The notes: generated from the letters alone by a model not told the origin. A DNA stretch of 64,000 nt from Micromonospora sp. MW-13 (GCF_003434305.1 NZ_QKKX01000035.1:216158-280157); one strand, 5' to 3'. Positions 41,007-50,588 are shown, counted from the first letter of the stretch. Translations and numbers: made by a program.

Positions 41007-43838
41007 ATGGAGCTGACCGAGCGGTGCACCCAGCTCGCCCTCCTGGAGCACCGGCTCGCCGACCTGCTCCGGCCAGCCGGCCGGCTCGCCGACGACCGGC
41101 CGTTGACCGTGCTGACCGGCCCGGTCGGCGGGGGCAAGACCACGCTCCTACAGGCGTTCGCCCGGCGGGTCGCCGGGTCCGGCGTCCGCTTCCTCGCCGC
41201 CAGCGCGTCCCGTGCCGAGCGCACCGTCCCGCTGGAGGTCATCCGTCAGCTCGTCCGGGCCGCGCCGCTGGGCAACGGCGACCGCGACCGCCTCGGCCGG
41301 CTGCTCGACCGGGGCACCCTCGCCTGGGGCGACGCCGACGACCAGGACCTGGAGGACCCCGCCCGGACCACCGCCGCGCTCGGCGGCGCGCTGGTCGAAC
41401 TGGCCGGGCGGGCCCCCCTGGTCATCGCGGTCGACGACGTCCACCACGCCGACATGCCGTCACTGCGCTGCCTGGACTTCGTGGCGAGGCGGATCGCCGG
41501 CCTCCCCGTGCTGATCGTGCTCACCGAGTCGCCCCGCACCCGGCCGTGGCATCCCGAGGTGTACGCCGAGCTGCTGCAACCCGCGCGGCTGCACCGCATC
41601 CGCCTGCCCCTGCTCACCGCCGACGGGACGTACCGGCTCCTCGCCGCCCGGCTCGGCGCGCCCGTCGCCCGCAGCATCGCCGACGAGTGCCACGAGGTCA
41701 CCGCCGGCAACCCGCTGCTGGTGCAGGCGCTCGGCGACGACCACCTGGCCGCCACCGAACGGCCACCGGACCGGCCGGTGGTGGGCGAGGCGTTCCGGGA
41801 GGCCGTGCTGAGCTGCCTCTACCGCTGCGAGCACCTGGTGCTCAAGGCCGCCCGGGCGCTCGCGGTGACCGGGGAGCCGCTGCACGGCAACCTGCTGTCC
41901 CACCTCGTCGACGTCCGGGCCGAGTCGGCGCTGCGGGCGATCGACGGGTCGACCAGCGGCGGCCTGATCACCGATGACGGGCTGCGCCATCCGGTGGTGG
42001 CCCAGGCCGTCCTCGACGGGATGACGGCCGAGGAGCGCGCCCGACTGCACCGGCAGGCCGCCTGCCTGCTGCACGAGGACGGCACCGCGCCGGAGCGCAT
42101 CGCCCGCCACCTGGTCAGGACCGAGGAGCTGGGCGAGCCGTGGATGGCCCAGACCCTGCTGGACGCCGGCGAGCAGGCGCTGGTCGACGGCGACCCGGGC
42201 ACCGCCCTGCGTTACCTGCGCCGGGCCAACCGCGACTGCACCGACGCCTGCCTGCGGGCCCGCATCCGCTCGGCCCTCGCCCGGGCCGAGTGGCGGCTCG
42301 ACCCCCAGGCCGCGGTCCCCCACCTGCTCAGCGTCGCCTCAGCGGTCCGGGCGGGGCACCTGAGCAGCCGGCAGGCCGCCAGCCCCATCCAGTACCTGCT
42401 CTGGCACGGCCAGATCGACAAGGCCGTCGAGCTCGTCCACCACCTCGGTGAACGCGCCGACAGCGCCGACCCCGGCTCCGCCGCGGCCCTGGCGATCACC
42501 AAGGGGTGGATGTCCACCCTCTACCCCGGGGTGGGGGCCAACCGGCCGATGCCCTCGCCGGCCATCCGGGACCCGCTGACCCTGGCCAAGGTCAAGCGGC
42601 GGCTCCAGGGCGTGAGCCTGCTGACCGCCGTGCTCGAACGGGGCGACGCCGGGGTGATCGACGACGCCGAGCGGCTGCTGTCCACCAACAGGCTCGACGA
42701 CGAGCGCAACATGTGGACCGCCATCTGCGCCCTCGTCGCGACGGTCTACGCGGACCGGCTGGAGCTGGCCGGCGACTGGTCCGAGAAGCTGGGCGGCACC
42801 CCGGCGGCGCACCGGCAGCCCACCCCGGCGGCGATGATCGCCGCCGTGAAGGCGGCGGTCGCCGGGCGCCTCGGCGACCTGTCCCGGGCCCGGGACCTCG
42901 CCGACGCCGCGCTGACCCAGCTCTCCCACAAGGGCTGGGGCGTGGTGATCGGGATACCGCTCGCCGTCCGGCTGCGGGCCCTCACCCTGATGGAGGAACT
43001 CGACGCCGCGGGCGGCTGCCTCCAGGTCCCGGTGCCGCAGACGATGTTCGAGACGCCCTTCGGGCTGCACTACCTACACGCGCGCGGCCTGTACGCCCTG
43101 GCCACCGGGAGCCCGGAGGCCGCCCTCGCCGACTTCCAACTCTGCGGTCAGCTGATGACGTCCTGGCGGCTGGACCTGCCCGCCCTCGTTCCGTGGCGGA
43201 CCGAGTCGGCCCGGGCGCTGCTGCGGATGGGTCGCCGCGCGCAGGCCGAGAAGCTGGTCCGCGAGGAGCTGGCCCGGCTGCGGCCCACGCACGTGCGGTA
43301 CCGGGGGCTCGCGTTGCGCGTCCTGGCCGCGGCGGGGGACGGGCCGGACCGGGTCCAGCACCTGCGCGCCGCCGTCCGGCTGCAGCGCCAGTGCGGGGAC
43401 CGGGCGGAACTCGCGCACAGCCTCAGCGACCTCGGCCACGTCTACCAGGAGGCCGGCGACCTGCGCCAGGCGCGCGACGCCACCCGCGCGGCCCGCGCCC
43501 TCGCCCAGGAGTGCGGCATCCCGCTGCTGCGGCCCGGCCGCACCGCCGGGGGCGGCGGGCCCGGCGAGGCAGCCTCCGAGGCTGCGGTGGTGGACGGGCT
43601 CAGCGACGCGGAGTCCCGGGTGGCCACGATGGCCGCGCAGGGGCACACCAACCGGGAGATCGCCGAGAAGCTCTTCCTCACGGTCAGCACCATCGAGCAG
43701 CGGCTGACCCGGATCTACCGCAAGCTCGACGTCAGCTCCCGCAGCGACCTCGCCGTCCGGCTGCGCCTGGGCCGACCGGGCCCGGCCCCGACGGGGCACG
43801 GCGCCGCGCCGTCGACCCCGGACGAGCCGCCGCGCTAG
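41007..43838 (+). CDS. LAL-type LuxR-family transcriptional activator 1
   Basis: 943 residues from ATG 41007, with GAGG at 40995-40998. The frame opens earlier, at 40851, but the LAL N-terminus (MELTERCTQLALLEHRL) begins here. Residues 30-200 are the AAA/STAND ATPase: Walker A GPVGGGKTT near 38 and Walker B LVIAVDDVHHAD near 138. A long helical, TPR-like middle follows. Residues 865-930 form the LuxR HTH: LSDAESRVATMAAQGHTNRE, then FLTVSTIEQRLTRIYRKLDV. LAL proteins such as PikD activate polyketide clusters. It is similar in length and order to the next gene, so a tandem duplication is likely. No TTA codon was seen. Confidence 0.9.
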   Translation: MELTERCTQLALLEHRLADLLRPAGRLADDRPLTVLTGPVGGGKTTLLQAFARRVAGSGVRFLAASASRAERTVPLEVIRQLVRAAPLGNGDRDRLGRLLDRGTLAWGDADDQDLEDPARTTAALGGALVELAGRAPLVIAVDDVHHADMPSLRCLDFVARRIAGLPVLIVLTESPRTRPWHPEVYAELLQPARLHRIRLPLLTADGTYRLLAARLGAPVARSIADECHEVTAGNPLLVQALGDDHLAATERPPDRPVVGEAFREAVLSCLYRCEHLVLKAARALAVTGEPLHGNLLSHLVDVRAESALRAIDGSTSGGLITDDGLRHPVVAQAVLDGMTAEERARLHRQAACLLHEDGTAPERIARHLVRTEELGEPWMAQTLLDAGEQALVDGDPGTALRYLRRANRDCTDACLRARIRSALARAEWRLDPQAAVPHLLSVASAVRAGHLSSRQAASPIQYLLWHGQIDKAVELVHHLGERADSADPGSAAALAITKGWMSTLYPGVGANRPMPSPAIRDPLTLAKVKRRLQGVSLLTAVLERGDAGVIDDAERLLSTNRLDDERNMWTAICALVATVYADRLELAGDWSEKLGGTPAAHRQPTPAAMIAAVKAAVAGRLGDLSRARDLADAALTQLSHKGWGVVIGIPLAVRLRALTLMEELDAAGGCLQVPVPQTMFETPFGLHYLHARGLYALATGSPEAALADFQLCGQLMTSWRLDLPALVPWRTESARALLRMGRRAQAEKLVREELARLRPTHVRYRGLALRVLAAAGDGPDRVQHLRAAVRLQRQCGDRAELAHSLSDLGHVYQEAGDLRQARDATRAARALAQECGIPLLRPGRTAGGGGPGEAASEAAVVDGLSDAESRVATMAAQGHTNREIAEKLFLTVSTIEQRLTRIYRKLDVSSRSDLAVRLRLGRPGPAPTGHGAAPSTPDEPPR

Positions 43839-44349
43839 CCCGCCGCCCCTCCCCCCTTTCTCGTCGGCCGGCCCCCCACGCGCCGGCGCATCGCTCGTCG
43901 CCCCGTCGACCCCTGCCGTTCGCCCACGGGTCACGTCTGGCAGGCGCCGGCGGCGGTGTGGCAACATCGAGCCACAGTGTCGTCGCGGACCGTCCATCAT
44001 GTCGCGACCCCATCTCCCCACCCCGGCGGGACACCCCCTCACGGCCGTCACGCAACCCCTAACAACAATTGAGATCCGTAGGTTTACGCCGCGAACGATG
44101 GGGTCTCAAGGTCGTTGTCGCGCACCCGCCCCGCTGTCAGACTCGCCTGAGCATTCCGGATCGCTCGCTGGGGAGCGCGGTCCGGCAGGAGAATTCAGAG
44201 GTCCACCCGGCACGGCGGCCCGGTGCACCCCACCCCTACCCGGTGCGACGGGTGGGCGCGGTGAGGGGGCTGCTGTTCGGCTTGGGGGGGCGATGTCGGT
44301 CAGCACCGGTGATCCGGTTCGGCATCGCAGACGAGAGAGGCTGACACGA
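43839..44349. other. Intergenic region between the two LAL genes
   Basis: 511 bases with no supported gene. It contains a TAGGGGT element (minus strand, 44061-44055) with a related GAGGGGG 21 bp away, and an AT-richer segment 44050-44100 (CAACAATTGAGATCC) likely to hold the promoter of the second LAL gene. Confidence 0.5.
44055..44061 (-). promoter_or_regulatory. TAGGGGT element upstream of the second LAL gene
   Basis: ACCCCTA on the plus strand; CCCCCTC begins 21 bp upstream, about two helical turns, at 44034. It lies 290 bases before the LAL start and in the opposite orientation. Confidence 0.4.
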
Positions 44350-47184
44350 GTGTTGCTGGTGCAGCGGGACGAACAGATCGCCTTGCTCCGGAGGGCGTTC
44401 CGCGCCTGTGAGGAGCAGCAACGCGGACACGTGGCGCTGGTGACGGGCGCGGTGGGAAGCGGCAAGACCAGTCTGCTGGAGACGCTCGACGAGTGGGTGG
44501 TGGCCGCCGGGGGGCGGGTGCTCAACGCGGCCGGTTCGCGGGCGGAGCGCGGTCTCCGGCTGGGGGTGCTGGGGCAGCTGTTCCACAGCGCGCGGTTGGA
44601 CCAGGAGTCGGCGAACCGGGTCGAGAAGCTGATGCGGGACGCCACCTTCGCCGTCCCGCTGCCAGAGCCCGGCGGCGAGGCGGCCGAGGGGGTCGCCTCC
44701 GGGGAGCAGGTCTGGGCGCCACTGCTGCACGGCCTGTTCACCGCGCTGCTCGACCTGACCAGGTCCGGGCCGCTGGTCCTCGCCGTCGACGACGTGCACC
44801 ACGCGGACCCGGCCTCGCTGCACTGCCTGCTCTACGTCACCCGCCGGCTGCGGCACGCACGGATCATGATCGTGCTCGCCGAGGCGTCGACGCTGCGCCC
44901 GTCGCACCCGCTGTTCCGGGCGGAGCTGCTCAGCCAGCCGTACTTCTCCCGGATCAGCCTGCCGCCGCTGACCGTCGACGCCATCGCCCGGCTGGTCGGC
45001 GACGGCACCGATGCCGCGCCCGCCCGGGAGGCGGCCGAGCGCTACCTCAGCATGACCGGCGGCAACCCGCTGCTCACCCGGGCCCTGATCGACGAGCGGT
45101 GCCGGGCCGAGTCGGCTGACGGCCCGACCCCCGGCGACGGGTTCGACCAGGCCGTGCTCGGCTGCCTCTACCGGCACGAGCCGGGGGTGCGCCGGGTCGC
45201 CCAGGCGCTGGCGGTGCTGAACCGCCCGGCCCCGACGGAGCTGCTCGGTCACCTCCTCGACGTGGTGCCCGAGTCCGCCGTGCCGGCGGTACGGGTGCTG
45301 CGCACGTCCGGGCTGATGGAGACCGACCAGCTACGCCACCCGCGCATCCTGCGCTCGATCCTGGCCGACATGTCCCCCGAGGAGCGCCGGGCCCTGCACC
45401 AGCGCGCCGCCGAGGTGCTGCACGAGCACGGCGCCGAGCCGGGGGTGATCGCCGAGCACCTGGTCGCCGCCGGTTGGGCGGACGCCGCCTGGGTGGTGCC
45501 GGTGCTCCAGGACGCCGCCGGGCAGGCGCTGGCCTCGGGCCGCCCGGACCGCGCCGCCGCCTGCCTGCGCCTGGTCGGCCGCGCCGAGGTGGACGAGCAG
45601 CAGCGCAGCGCCACCACCGCGATGCTGGTGAACGCCCGGTGGCAGGTCAACCCGCTGACCGTCAACGGGCACCTCAACGAGCTGGTGCAGACCGCGCGGG
45701 CGGCCGGATGGTCCACCACCGCGGCCCTGTCCACCGTGCCGTACCTGCTCTGGCAGGGCCGGGTGGACGAGGCCACCGAGGCGGTCCGTGGCTTCTCTCC
45801 CGACGACGACCACGGCGCCGCCACCGGCACCGCCGGCCGGCTGCGGGCGATGCAGCTACTGGTCTCCCTCTCCCACCCCGACCACCTGGCCACCGTCCGG
45901 GAGACCCCGAGCACCTGGAGCCGGGCGGCGACCGCGCCGACGACGATCAGCCCGCAGTTGCAGGCGGTGACCGTGCTCGGCACGGCGCTGATGCCGACCG
46001 TCGAGAACGACACCGTGGCCACCGCCGAGCAACTGCTGCAACGGCACCACACCGACGACGGCGCGCTGGGCCTGCTCACCGCCCCGCTGCTGGCGCTGCT
46101 CTGGGCGGGCCGGTCCGACCGGGTGGCGGTCTGGGGGGACGTACTGCTCAACCGGCCGGCGGCCCGGCACGCCCCGGTGTGGCGGGCGATCGTGCGGGCG
46201 GTACGGGCCGAGGCGGCGCTGCGCCTGGGCGACCTGCCGGGCGCGGAGCACCAGGCCCGCACGGCGCTGGCGGACCTGCCCGCCCCGGCGTGGGGGGTGG
46301 CGGTCGCCGGCCCGCTGGCCACGCTGATCGGCTGCGCGACCGAGGCTGGCCGGTTCGCCGAGGCCGACCGGTGGCTGGCCCACCCCGTGCCGACCGGCAT
46401 GCTCCGCACCCCGCTGGGCGTGCACTACCTGGCCGCCCGGGGCCGGCACCACCTGGCGATGGGCCGGCCGCACGCGGCGACCACCGACCTGCGCCGGTGC
46501 GGCGAGCTGATGCGCGCCTGGGGCGTCGACGTCGCCGGGCTGGCGCCGTGGCGGCTGGAGCTGGCCCGGGTGCAGCTCAGCGTCGGCAACAAGACGCAGG
46601 CCACCCAGCTGTTGCAGGAGCAGCTCCGGGTCGCCCACGGGGTCGACGACCGGACCCGGGGGCGGTCGCTGCGGCTGCTCGCCACGACCGCTGCCCCGGA
46701 CCACCGGCGCAAGCTGCTCTCCGAGGCGGTGAACCTGCTACAGGCCTGCGGGGACCGGCTGGAACTCGTCCGGGCCCTCGGCGACACCGGCCAGACGCTG
46801 CAACGGGCCGGGGACTCGGCGCGGGCCCGGCTGCTGGTCCGCCGGGCGTACCAGCTGGCCCAGGACTGCGGGGCGTCGGTGCTGGCGCAGCGGTTGATCC
46901 GGCGGGAGCCGGGCGGCGGGCTGCCGGCGTACCAGGCGAGCCCCGAGGCGCAGGAGCCCGACGACGGGCTGAGCGAGGCCGAGCGGCGGGTGGCCGCGCT
47001 GGCCGCCCAGGGGCACACCAACCGGCAGATTTCCAGCAAGCTGTTCATCACGGTGAGCACCGTCGAGCAGCACCTGACCCGGGTCTACCGGAAGCTGGAC
47101 GTCAAGCGGCGCACCGACCTGCCGGCCCGGCTCATCGCGTTCGCCGAGCCGCTGGCCGAGGAGACGCAGGGCGCGGCGTCCTGA
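44350..47184 (+). CDS. LAL-type LuxR-family transcriptional activator 2
   Basis: 944 residues from GTG 44350, with GAGAGG at 44335-44340 (9-base spacing); ATG 44293 is an alternative, but GTG 44350 gives an N-terminus (LLVQRDEQIALLRRAF) colinear with the first LAL and nearly the same length. Walker A GAVGSGKTS near residue 34, Walker B LVLAVDDVHHAD near 143, helical TPR-like centre, and C-terminal LuxR HTH from about 874: LSEAERRVAALAAQGHTNRQ, FITVSTVEQHLTRVYRKLDV. ATP-dependent activator of secondary metabolism by family. The recognition helices of the two LALs are very alike, so they may bind the same operator. A 20-bp hairpin follows. Confidence 0.9.
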   Translation: MLLVQRDEQIALLRRAFRACEEQQRGHVALVTGAVGSGKTSLLETLDEWVVAAGGRVLNAAGSRAERGLRLGVLGQLFHSARLDQESANRVEKLMRDATFAVPLPEPGGEAAEGVASGEQVWAPLLHGLFTALLDLTRSGPLVLAVDDVHHADPASLHCLLYVTRRLRHARIMIVLAEASTLRPSHPLFRAELLSQPYFSRISLPPLTVDAIARLVGDGTDAAPAREAAERYLSMTGGNPLLTRALIDERCRAESADGPTPGDGFDQAVLGCLYRHEPGVRRVAQALAVLNRPAPTELLGHLLDVVPESAVPAVRVLRTSGLMETDQLRHPRILRSILADMSPEERRALHQRAAEVLHEHGAEPGVIAEHLVAAGWADAAWVVPVLQDAAGQALASGRPDRAAACLRLVGRAEVDEQQRSATTAMLVNARWQVNPLTVNGHLNELVQTARAAGWSTTAALSTVPYLLWQGRVDEATEAVRGFSPDDDHGAATGTAGRLRAMQLLVSLSHPDHLATVRETPSTWSRAATAPTTISPQLQAVTVLGTALMPTVENDTVATAEQLLQRHHTDDGALGLLTAPLLALLWAGRSDRVAVWGDVLLNRPAARHAPVWRAIVRAVRAEAALRLGDLPGAEHQARTALADLPAPAWGVAVAGPLATLIGCATEAGRFAEADRWLAHPVPTGMLRTPLGVHYLAARGRHHLAMGRPHAATTDLRRCGELMRAWGVDVAGLAPWRLELARVQLSVGNKTQATQLLQEQLRVAHGVDDRTRGRSLRLLATTAAPDHRRKLLSEAVNLLQACGDRLELVRALGDTGQTLQRAGDSARARLLVRRAYQLAQDCGASVLAQRLIRREPGGGLPAYQASPEAQEPDDGLSEAERRVAALAAQGHTNRQISSKLFITVSTVEQHLTRVYRKLDVKRRTDLPARLIAFAEPLAEETQGAAS

Positions 47185-47191
47185 CCGGACG

Positions 47192-47234
47192 GTCGAAGGG
47201 GCGCCGGGCCGTCCCGGCCCGGCGCCCCTTCGAC
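47192..47234. terminator. Bidirectional terminator between LAL2 and the glycosyltransferase gene
   Basis: A perfect 20-bp inverted repeat, 47192-47211 with 47215-47234, and a 3-base loop, between convergent stop codons. Confidence 0.9.
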
Positions 47235-47245
47235 GCGTACCCGGG

Positions 47246-48649
47246 TCAGCCGGTGGCCGCCTCGGCGGCCCGCCGGTCGAGGTGCCGCAGCACCAGGTCG
47301 GCGGTTGCACCGACCCCGCCGGCCCGGTGCAACCGCCCGCGCCACAGGCCGGCCCGGTCCCGGAAGGACGGCTCGGCCAGCAGCCGGCGCAGCTTGTCCT
47401 CGATGTCCTCGACGTCGAGGACGTCGGCGTGCTCGACGGCGAGCGCGACGCCGGCGTCGACGGCCCGGACCGCGCCGTCGTAGCAGTCGAGCCAGAACGG
47501 CATCACCAGTTGTGGCACCCCGAACCAGGCCGCCTCGTGGATCGCGTTCGCGGCGGCGTGGTTGAAGCAGACCCGCACGTGCGGGTGGGACAGCACCTCG
47601 AGCTGCGAGGGCAGCCACGCCTCGATGCGCAGGTTCGCCGGCAGTTGCCCGGCCGGTGGCAGGAAGCGCTGGCTGGCGGCGGGCAGCTTCCACAGCACGT
47701 GGTGCTCCGGCGCGAGCCGCGCGACGACCTCGACCAGCGCGGCCACCTGGGCCTCCGACGGCCGCATGATGGTGCCGAACCCGATGTACACCACCGAGGG
47801 GTGCTCATCCAGCCAGGCGCGCACCTCGGCGCCGTCCGGGCCCGGGGTGAGTTCCCGGGGCACCATCGTGCCGACCATCCGCAGGTTCGCCGGCGCGGTG
47901 ACGAATGGGTACTCCAGCCCGAAGACCGTGTACGCGACCAGCGCCTCGGCCGCCTCGGCGTACTGCGCGGGCCGCAGCTCGGGGTTTCTGATGCCCGCGG
48001 CCCGGCGCCGGTCGGCCTCGCCGGTGTTGCGGGCCAGCCGCTCCGGTGCCGTCAGGGCCCGCGCGATCGCCGCCCGGTGGCGGGCGTTCGCCGCCCGCTG
48101 GCTCGGGCCCATGTTCAGCGGCAGCCCGGACAGCGGCATCGGGTACGTCGGCGGGACGGTGTCGGGCAGGAAGTTCGACGGGGGCACCGAGACGCCGATG
48201 ACGTACGGCACCCCCCGGACAGTCGCCGCGTCCATGCCGAACGTGGCGAACGAGTCGACCATGGCCAGCGCCGGGGTCACCTCGTCGACCAGGTCCAGGC
48301 AGCGCTCGTAGAGCTGGTGCAGGTAGTCGTAGTCGGTGGAGGCGTCGACGTAGGCCGCGAAGTTGTCGGCCCGGGAACCGGTGGTCATGCGCTGACGGGT
48401 CTCGTCGTCCCAGTCGTCGGGGCGCGCCTCGGGCCGGGCCGGCCCGAGCGACAGGAAGTGGAGTTCCCCGTCGCCGGGCACGGCCTCGATGTCGGCTCGA
48501 CGTTCGTCCGTGCAGGCGAACCACATCCGCCGCACGGCGCGGCGCTTGAGTTCGCCGGCCAGGGTGACCAGCGGGTTGAACAGGCCGGAGCTGCCGGTAC
48601 TGATGATCAGCAGCGCGTCCCTCGTTGCGGTGAGGTACTCGGCTGTCAT
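47246..48649 (-). CDS. UGT-type (GT1) glycosyltransferase, probable macrolide glycosyltransferase
   Basis: 467 residues, GT-B fold. The N-terminal half has ALLIISTGSSGLFNPLVTLA and GVPYVIGVSVPPSNFLPDTV; the C-terminal donor domain has SVVYIGFGTIMRPSEAQV, RIEAWLPSQLEVLSHPHVR and the UGT signature CFNHAAANAIHEAAWFGVPQ (usual THGGxNS replaced by NHAAANA), then MPFWLDCYDG. Members glycosylate small molecules with UDP- or dTDP-sugars. It starts 8 bases after the ABC permease stop, in one operon with an exporter, so it may either decorate the polyketide or inactivate it inside the cell for self-resistance, as OleI/OleD-type enzymes do. No deoxysugar genes are in the window. Confidence 0.82.
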   Translation of the reverse strand: MTAEYLTATRDALLIISTGSSGLFNPLVTLAGELKRRAVRRMWFACTDERRADIEAVPGDGELHFLSLGPARPEARPDDWDDETRQRMTTGSRADNFAAYVDASTDYDYLHQLYERCLDLVDEVTPALAMVDSFATFGMDAATVRGVPYVIGVSVPPSNFLPDTVPPTYPMPLSGLPLNMGPSQRAANARHRAAIARALTAPERLARNTGEADRRRAAGIRNPELRPAQYAEAAEALVAYTVFGLEYPFVTAPANLRMVGTMVPRELTPGPDGAEVRAWLDEHPSVVYIGFGTIMRPSEAQVAALVEVVARLAPEHHVLWKLPAASQRFLPPAGQLPANLRIEAWLPSQLEVLSHPHVRVCFNHAAANAIHEAAWFGVPQLVMPFWLDCYDGAVRAVDAGVALAVEHADVLDVEDIEDKLRRLLAEPSFRDRAGLWRGRLHRAGGVGATADLVLRHLDRRAAEAATG

Positions 48650-48657
48650 CCGCGTGG

Positions 48658-49500
48658 CTAGTCCATCGAACGGCGCATGAAGCCGCGGGTCCCGATTGCG
48701 GTGGCGACGACGAACACCCCGGCGAGGATGGTCAGGTCCAGCCAGAGCGGCACCGACTCGACGCCGGGCGGGGCGACCAGCGACCGGGTGGCCTCGCTGA
48801 CGTAGGTGAGCGGGTTGACCGAGCAGATCACCTGGAACCAGGGCAGGGAGTCCAGGGCCCGCAGCGGGAACTGGGTGGCGCCGGTGAACATCAGCGGGGT
48901 CATGATCACGGTGAACATGATCTGGATGCGGTGCGGCGGGACCAGGGTGCCGAACGTGAGGCCCAGGGCCGCGCCGACCAGCGCGCCGGCCGCCAGCACC
49001 ACCATCACCTTGAGCGCCGTCAGCACGGGCCAGGTGACCCCCAGCATGAGCATGCCGATCGGGATCAGCACCAGGCCGGCGATCGTGCCGCGGATGGCCC
49101 CGAAGATGATCTTCTCGAAGGCGACCAGGGGGATCGACAGCGGCGAGAGCAGCCGGTCCTCGATCTCCCTGGTGAAGGAGAAGTCCATCACCAGGGGCAG
49201 GGCGGTGTTCTCCAGGCCGATCAGGAAGGCGTTCAGCGCGATGACGCCGGGCAGCAGCACGTTGGCGAAGTCGTTGCTGGCGTATCCCAGCTCGCCGAGC
49301 ACCTTGCCGAAGATCAGCAGCATGAACAGCGGCTGGATGAAGACCTGGGCCAGGAACGCGCCCAGCTCGCGGCCGGTCACGAACAGGTCGCGGGCCAGCA
49401 CCGCGCGGAACGTGGCGAGCTGGTCCAGCCCGCGCACCGAGCGGGGCGGCACGAACGCCGGCGTCGGCGCGGACGGGGTGGCGGGGGCGGTGACGCTCAC
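48658..49500 (-). CDS. ABC-2 type exporter permease 2 (DrrB-like)
   Basis: 280 residues; the ATG overlaps the ATPase gene stop by 4 bases. A Pro/Ala-rich cytoplasmic N-terminus is followed by FLAQVFIQPLFMLLIFGKVL and five more membrane segments. FSFTREIEDRLLSPLSIPL is the conserved cytoplasmic loop (ER-RLLSPL) that couples to the ATPase, and IMFTVIMTPLMFTGATQFPL the late DrrB-type segment. Middle gene of a three-gene operon ATPase-permease-glycosyltransferase; likely exports the polyketide or its glycoside. Confidence 0.88.
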   Translation of the reverse strand: MSVTAPATPSAPTPAFVPPRSVRGLDQLATFRAVLARDLFVTGRELGAFLAQVFIQPLFMLLIFGKVLGELGYASNDFANVLLPGVIALNAFLIGLENTALPLVMDFSFTREIEDRLLSPLSIPLVAFEKIIFGAIRGTIAGLVLIPIGMLMLGVTWPVLTALKVMVVLAAGALVGAALGLTFGTLVPPHRIQIMFTVIMTPLMFTGATQFPLRALDSLPWFQVICSVNPLTYVSEATRSLVAPPGVESVPLWLDLTILAGVFVVATAIGTRGFMRRSMD

Positions 49501-50537
49501 CGAAGTTCCCTTCCGGTCAGGTGGATGAAGACGTCTTCCAGGCTGGGCTGGCCGATGCTGAGGTCGCGGACCTCGCAGCTCAGGTCGCTGAGGATCTTCA
49601 GCGCCATCGGCACGGCGTGGGCCGGCTGGGTGCCGGTGTAGACCCGGAAGGACAGGGTGGCGTCCGGGTCGGCCGGCGCCTCGGGCATCGGCATGGGCAT
49701 CGGCGGCATCCCGGGGAACGCCGGCATACCGCCGCCCGCCCCGCCGCGCAACTGCTCCACCCGCTCCACGTCCGCGATGTTGCCGAGCGCGGCCTGCACC
49801 TCCTCGGCCGGCGCGCCGGCGCCGACCACGAGGGTCAGCGTGCTGCTGCCGGGCAGGGTACGGGTCAGCGCGGCGGGGGTGTCCAGGGTGAGCAGCTTGC
49901 CGTGGTCGATGATGCCGACCCGGTCGCAGAGCTTCTCCGCCTCGTCCATGTCGTGGGTGGTGACCACGACCGTGACCCCCTCGCGCTTCAGCTCGGCGAT
50001 CCGGTCGTGCACGAACAGCCGCGACTGCGGGTCGAGGCCGCCGGAGGGCTCGTCGAGGAAGAGCACCTTCGGCGAGTGCATCAGCGCCCGGGCGATCATC
50101 GTGCGCTGCGCCAGGCCGCCGGAGAGGAAGTCGGTGCGCGCGTTGGCCATCTCCTTGAGGCCCATCTGCTCCAGCAGCTCGTCCGCCCGCCGGTTGCGTT
50201 CGGCCCGCGGCACCCGGTGGTACGCCGCGTGGAACACCAGGTTCTGCCGGACGGTCAACGCCCGGTCCAGGTTCACCCGCTGCGGCACGACCGCCAGCAA
50301 CTGCCGGGCCACGGCCGGCGCGCCGATCACGTCCGCACCGCAGACCGTGGCCCGACCCGAGGTGGCCCGCACCCGCGTGGTCAGCACCCCGATCGTCGTC
50401 GTCTTGCCCGCGCCGTTCGGCCCGAGCAGACCGAAGACCTCGCCGGCGGCGACAGCGAAACTCAGTCCGTTAACCGCCGGCGGCATGTTGGGCTGGTACT
50501 GCTTGACCAGCTCCGTGACCACCACTGCCTCGTCCAC
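49497..50537 (-). CDS. ABC exporter ATP-binding protein 2 (DrrA-like) with Met/Pro-rich insert
   Basis: 346 residues from GTG 50537 with GGGAG 9 bases upstream; the nearby ATG at 50545 is out of frame. Walker A GPNGAGKTTTIG near residue 40, signature LSGGLAQRTMIARAL (Leu for the usual Gln), Walker B VLFLDEPSGGLDPQSR, switch His in VVVTTHDMDEAEKL. The DrrA-type C-terminal domain is interrupted near residues 262-285 by GGMPAFPGMPPMPMPMP, a Met/Pro-rich linker. It is the first gene of the exporter-glycosyltransferase operon, whose promoter region carries both an inverted repeat and a TAGGGGG direct repeat. Confidence 0.9.
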   Translation of the reverse strand: MDEAVVVTELVKQYQPNMPPAVNGLSFAVAAGEVFGLLGPNGAGKTTTIGVLTTRVRATSGRATVCGADVIGAPAVARQLLAVVPQRVNLDRALTVRQNLVFHAAYHRVPRAERNRRADELLEQMGLKEMANARTDFLSGGLAQRTMIARALMHSPKVLFLDEPSGGLDPQSRLFVHDRIAELKREGVTVVVTTHDMDEAEKLCDRVGIIDHGKLLTLDTPAALTRTLPGSSTLTLVVGAGAPAEEVQAALGNIADVERVEQLRGGAGGGMPAFPGMPPMPMPMPEAPADPDATLSFRVYTGTQPAHAVPMALKILSDLSCEVRDLSIGQPSLEDVFIHLTGRELR

Positions 50538-50560
50538 TTCGTCATGCTCCCGTCCGGGTC

Positions 50561-50575
50561 ATCTGTGGGACAGAT
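50561..50575. promoter_or_regulatory. ATCTGT-GGG-ACAGAT inverted repeat upstream of the exporter operon
   Basis: Perfect 6-bp arms around GGG, 24 bases before the GTG start of the ABC ATPase, next to an AT-rich stretch with AGATATCT (50573-50580). Position and symmetry fit a repressor site; no repressor gene is adjacent. Confidence 0.45.
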
Positions 50576-50588
50576 ATCTATCTTTGAA

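Noticed and set aside
43999..44349. Upstream extension of LAL2
   Set aside because: It adds 117 residues unlike any LAL N-terminus and crosses the likely promoter; GTG 44350 gives a protein colinear with LAL1.
47246..50537. Macrolide resistance rRNA methyltransferase near the exporter
   Set aside because: Looked for an Erm-like gene in the cluster part of the window and found none; resistance, if encoded here, would be by export or glycosylation.
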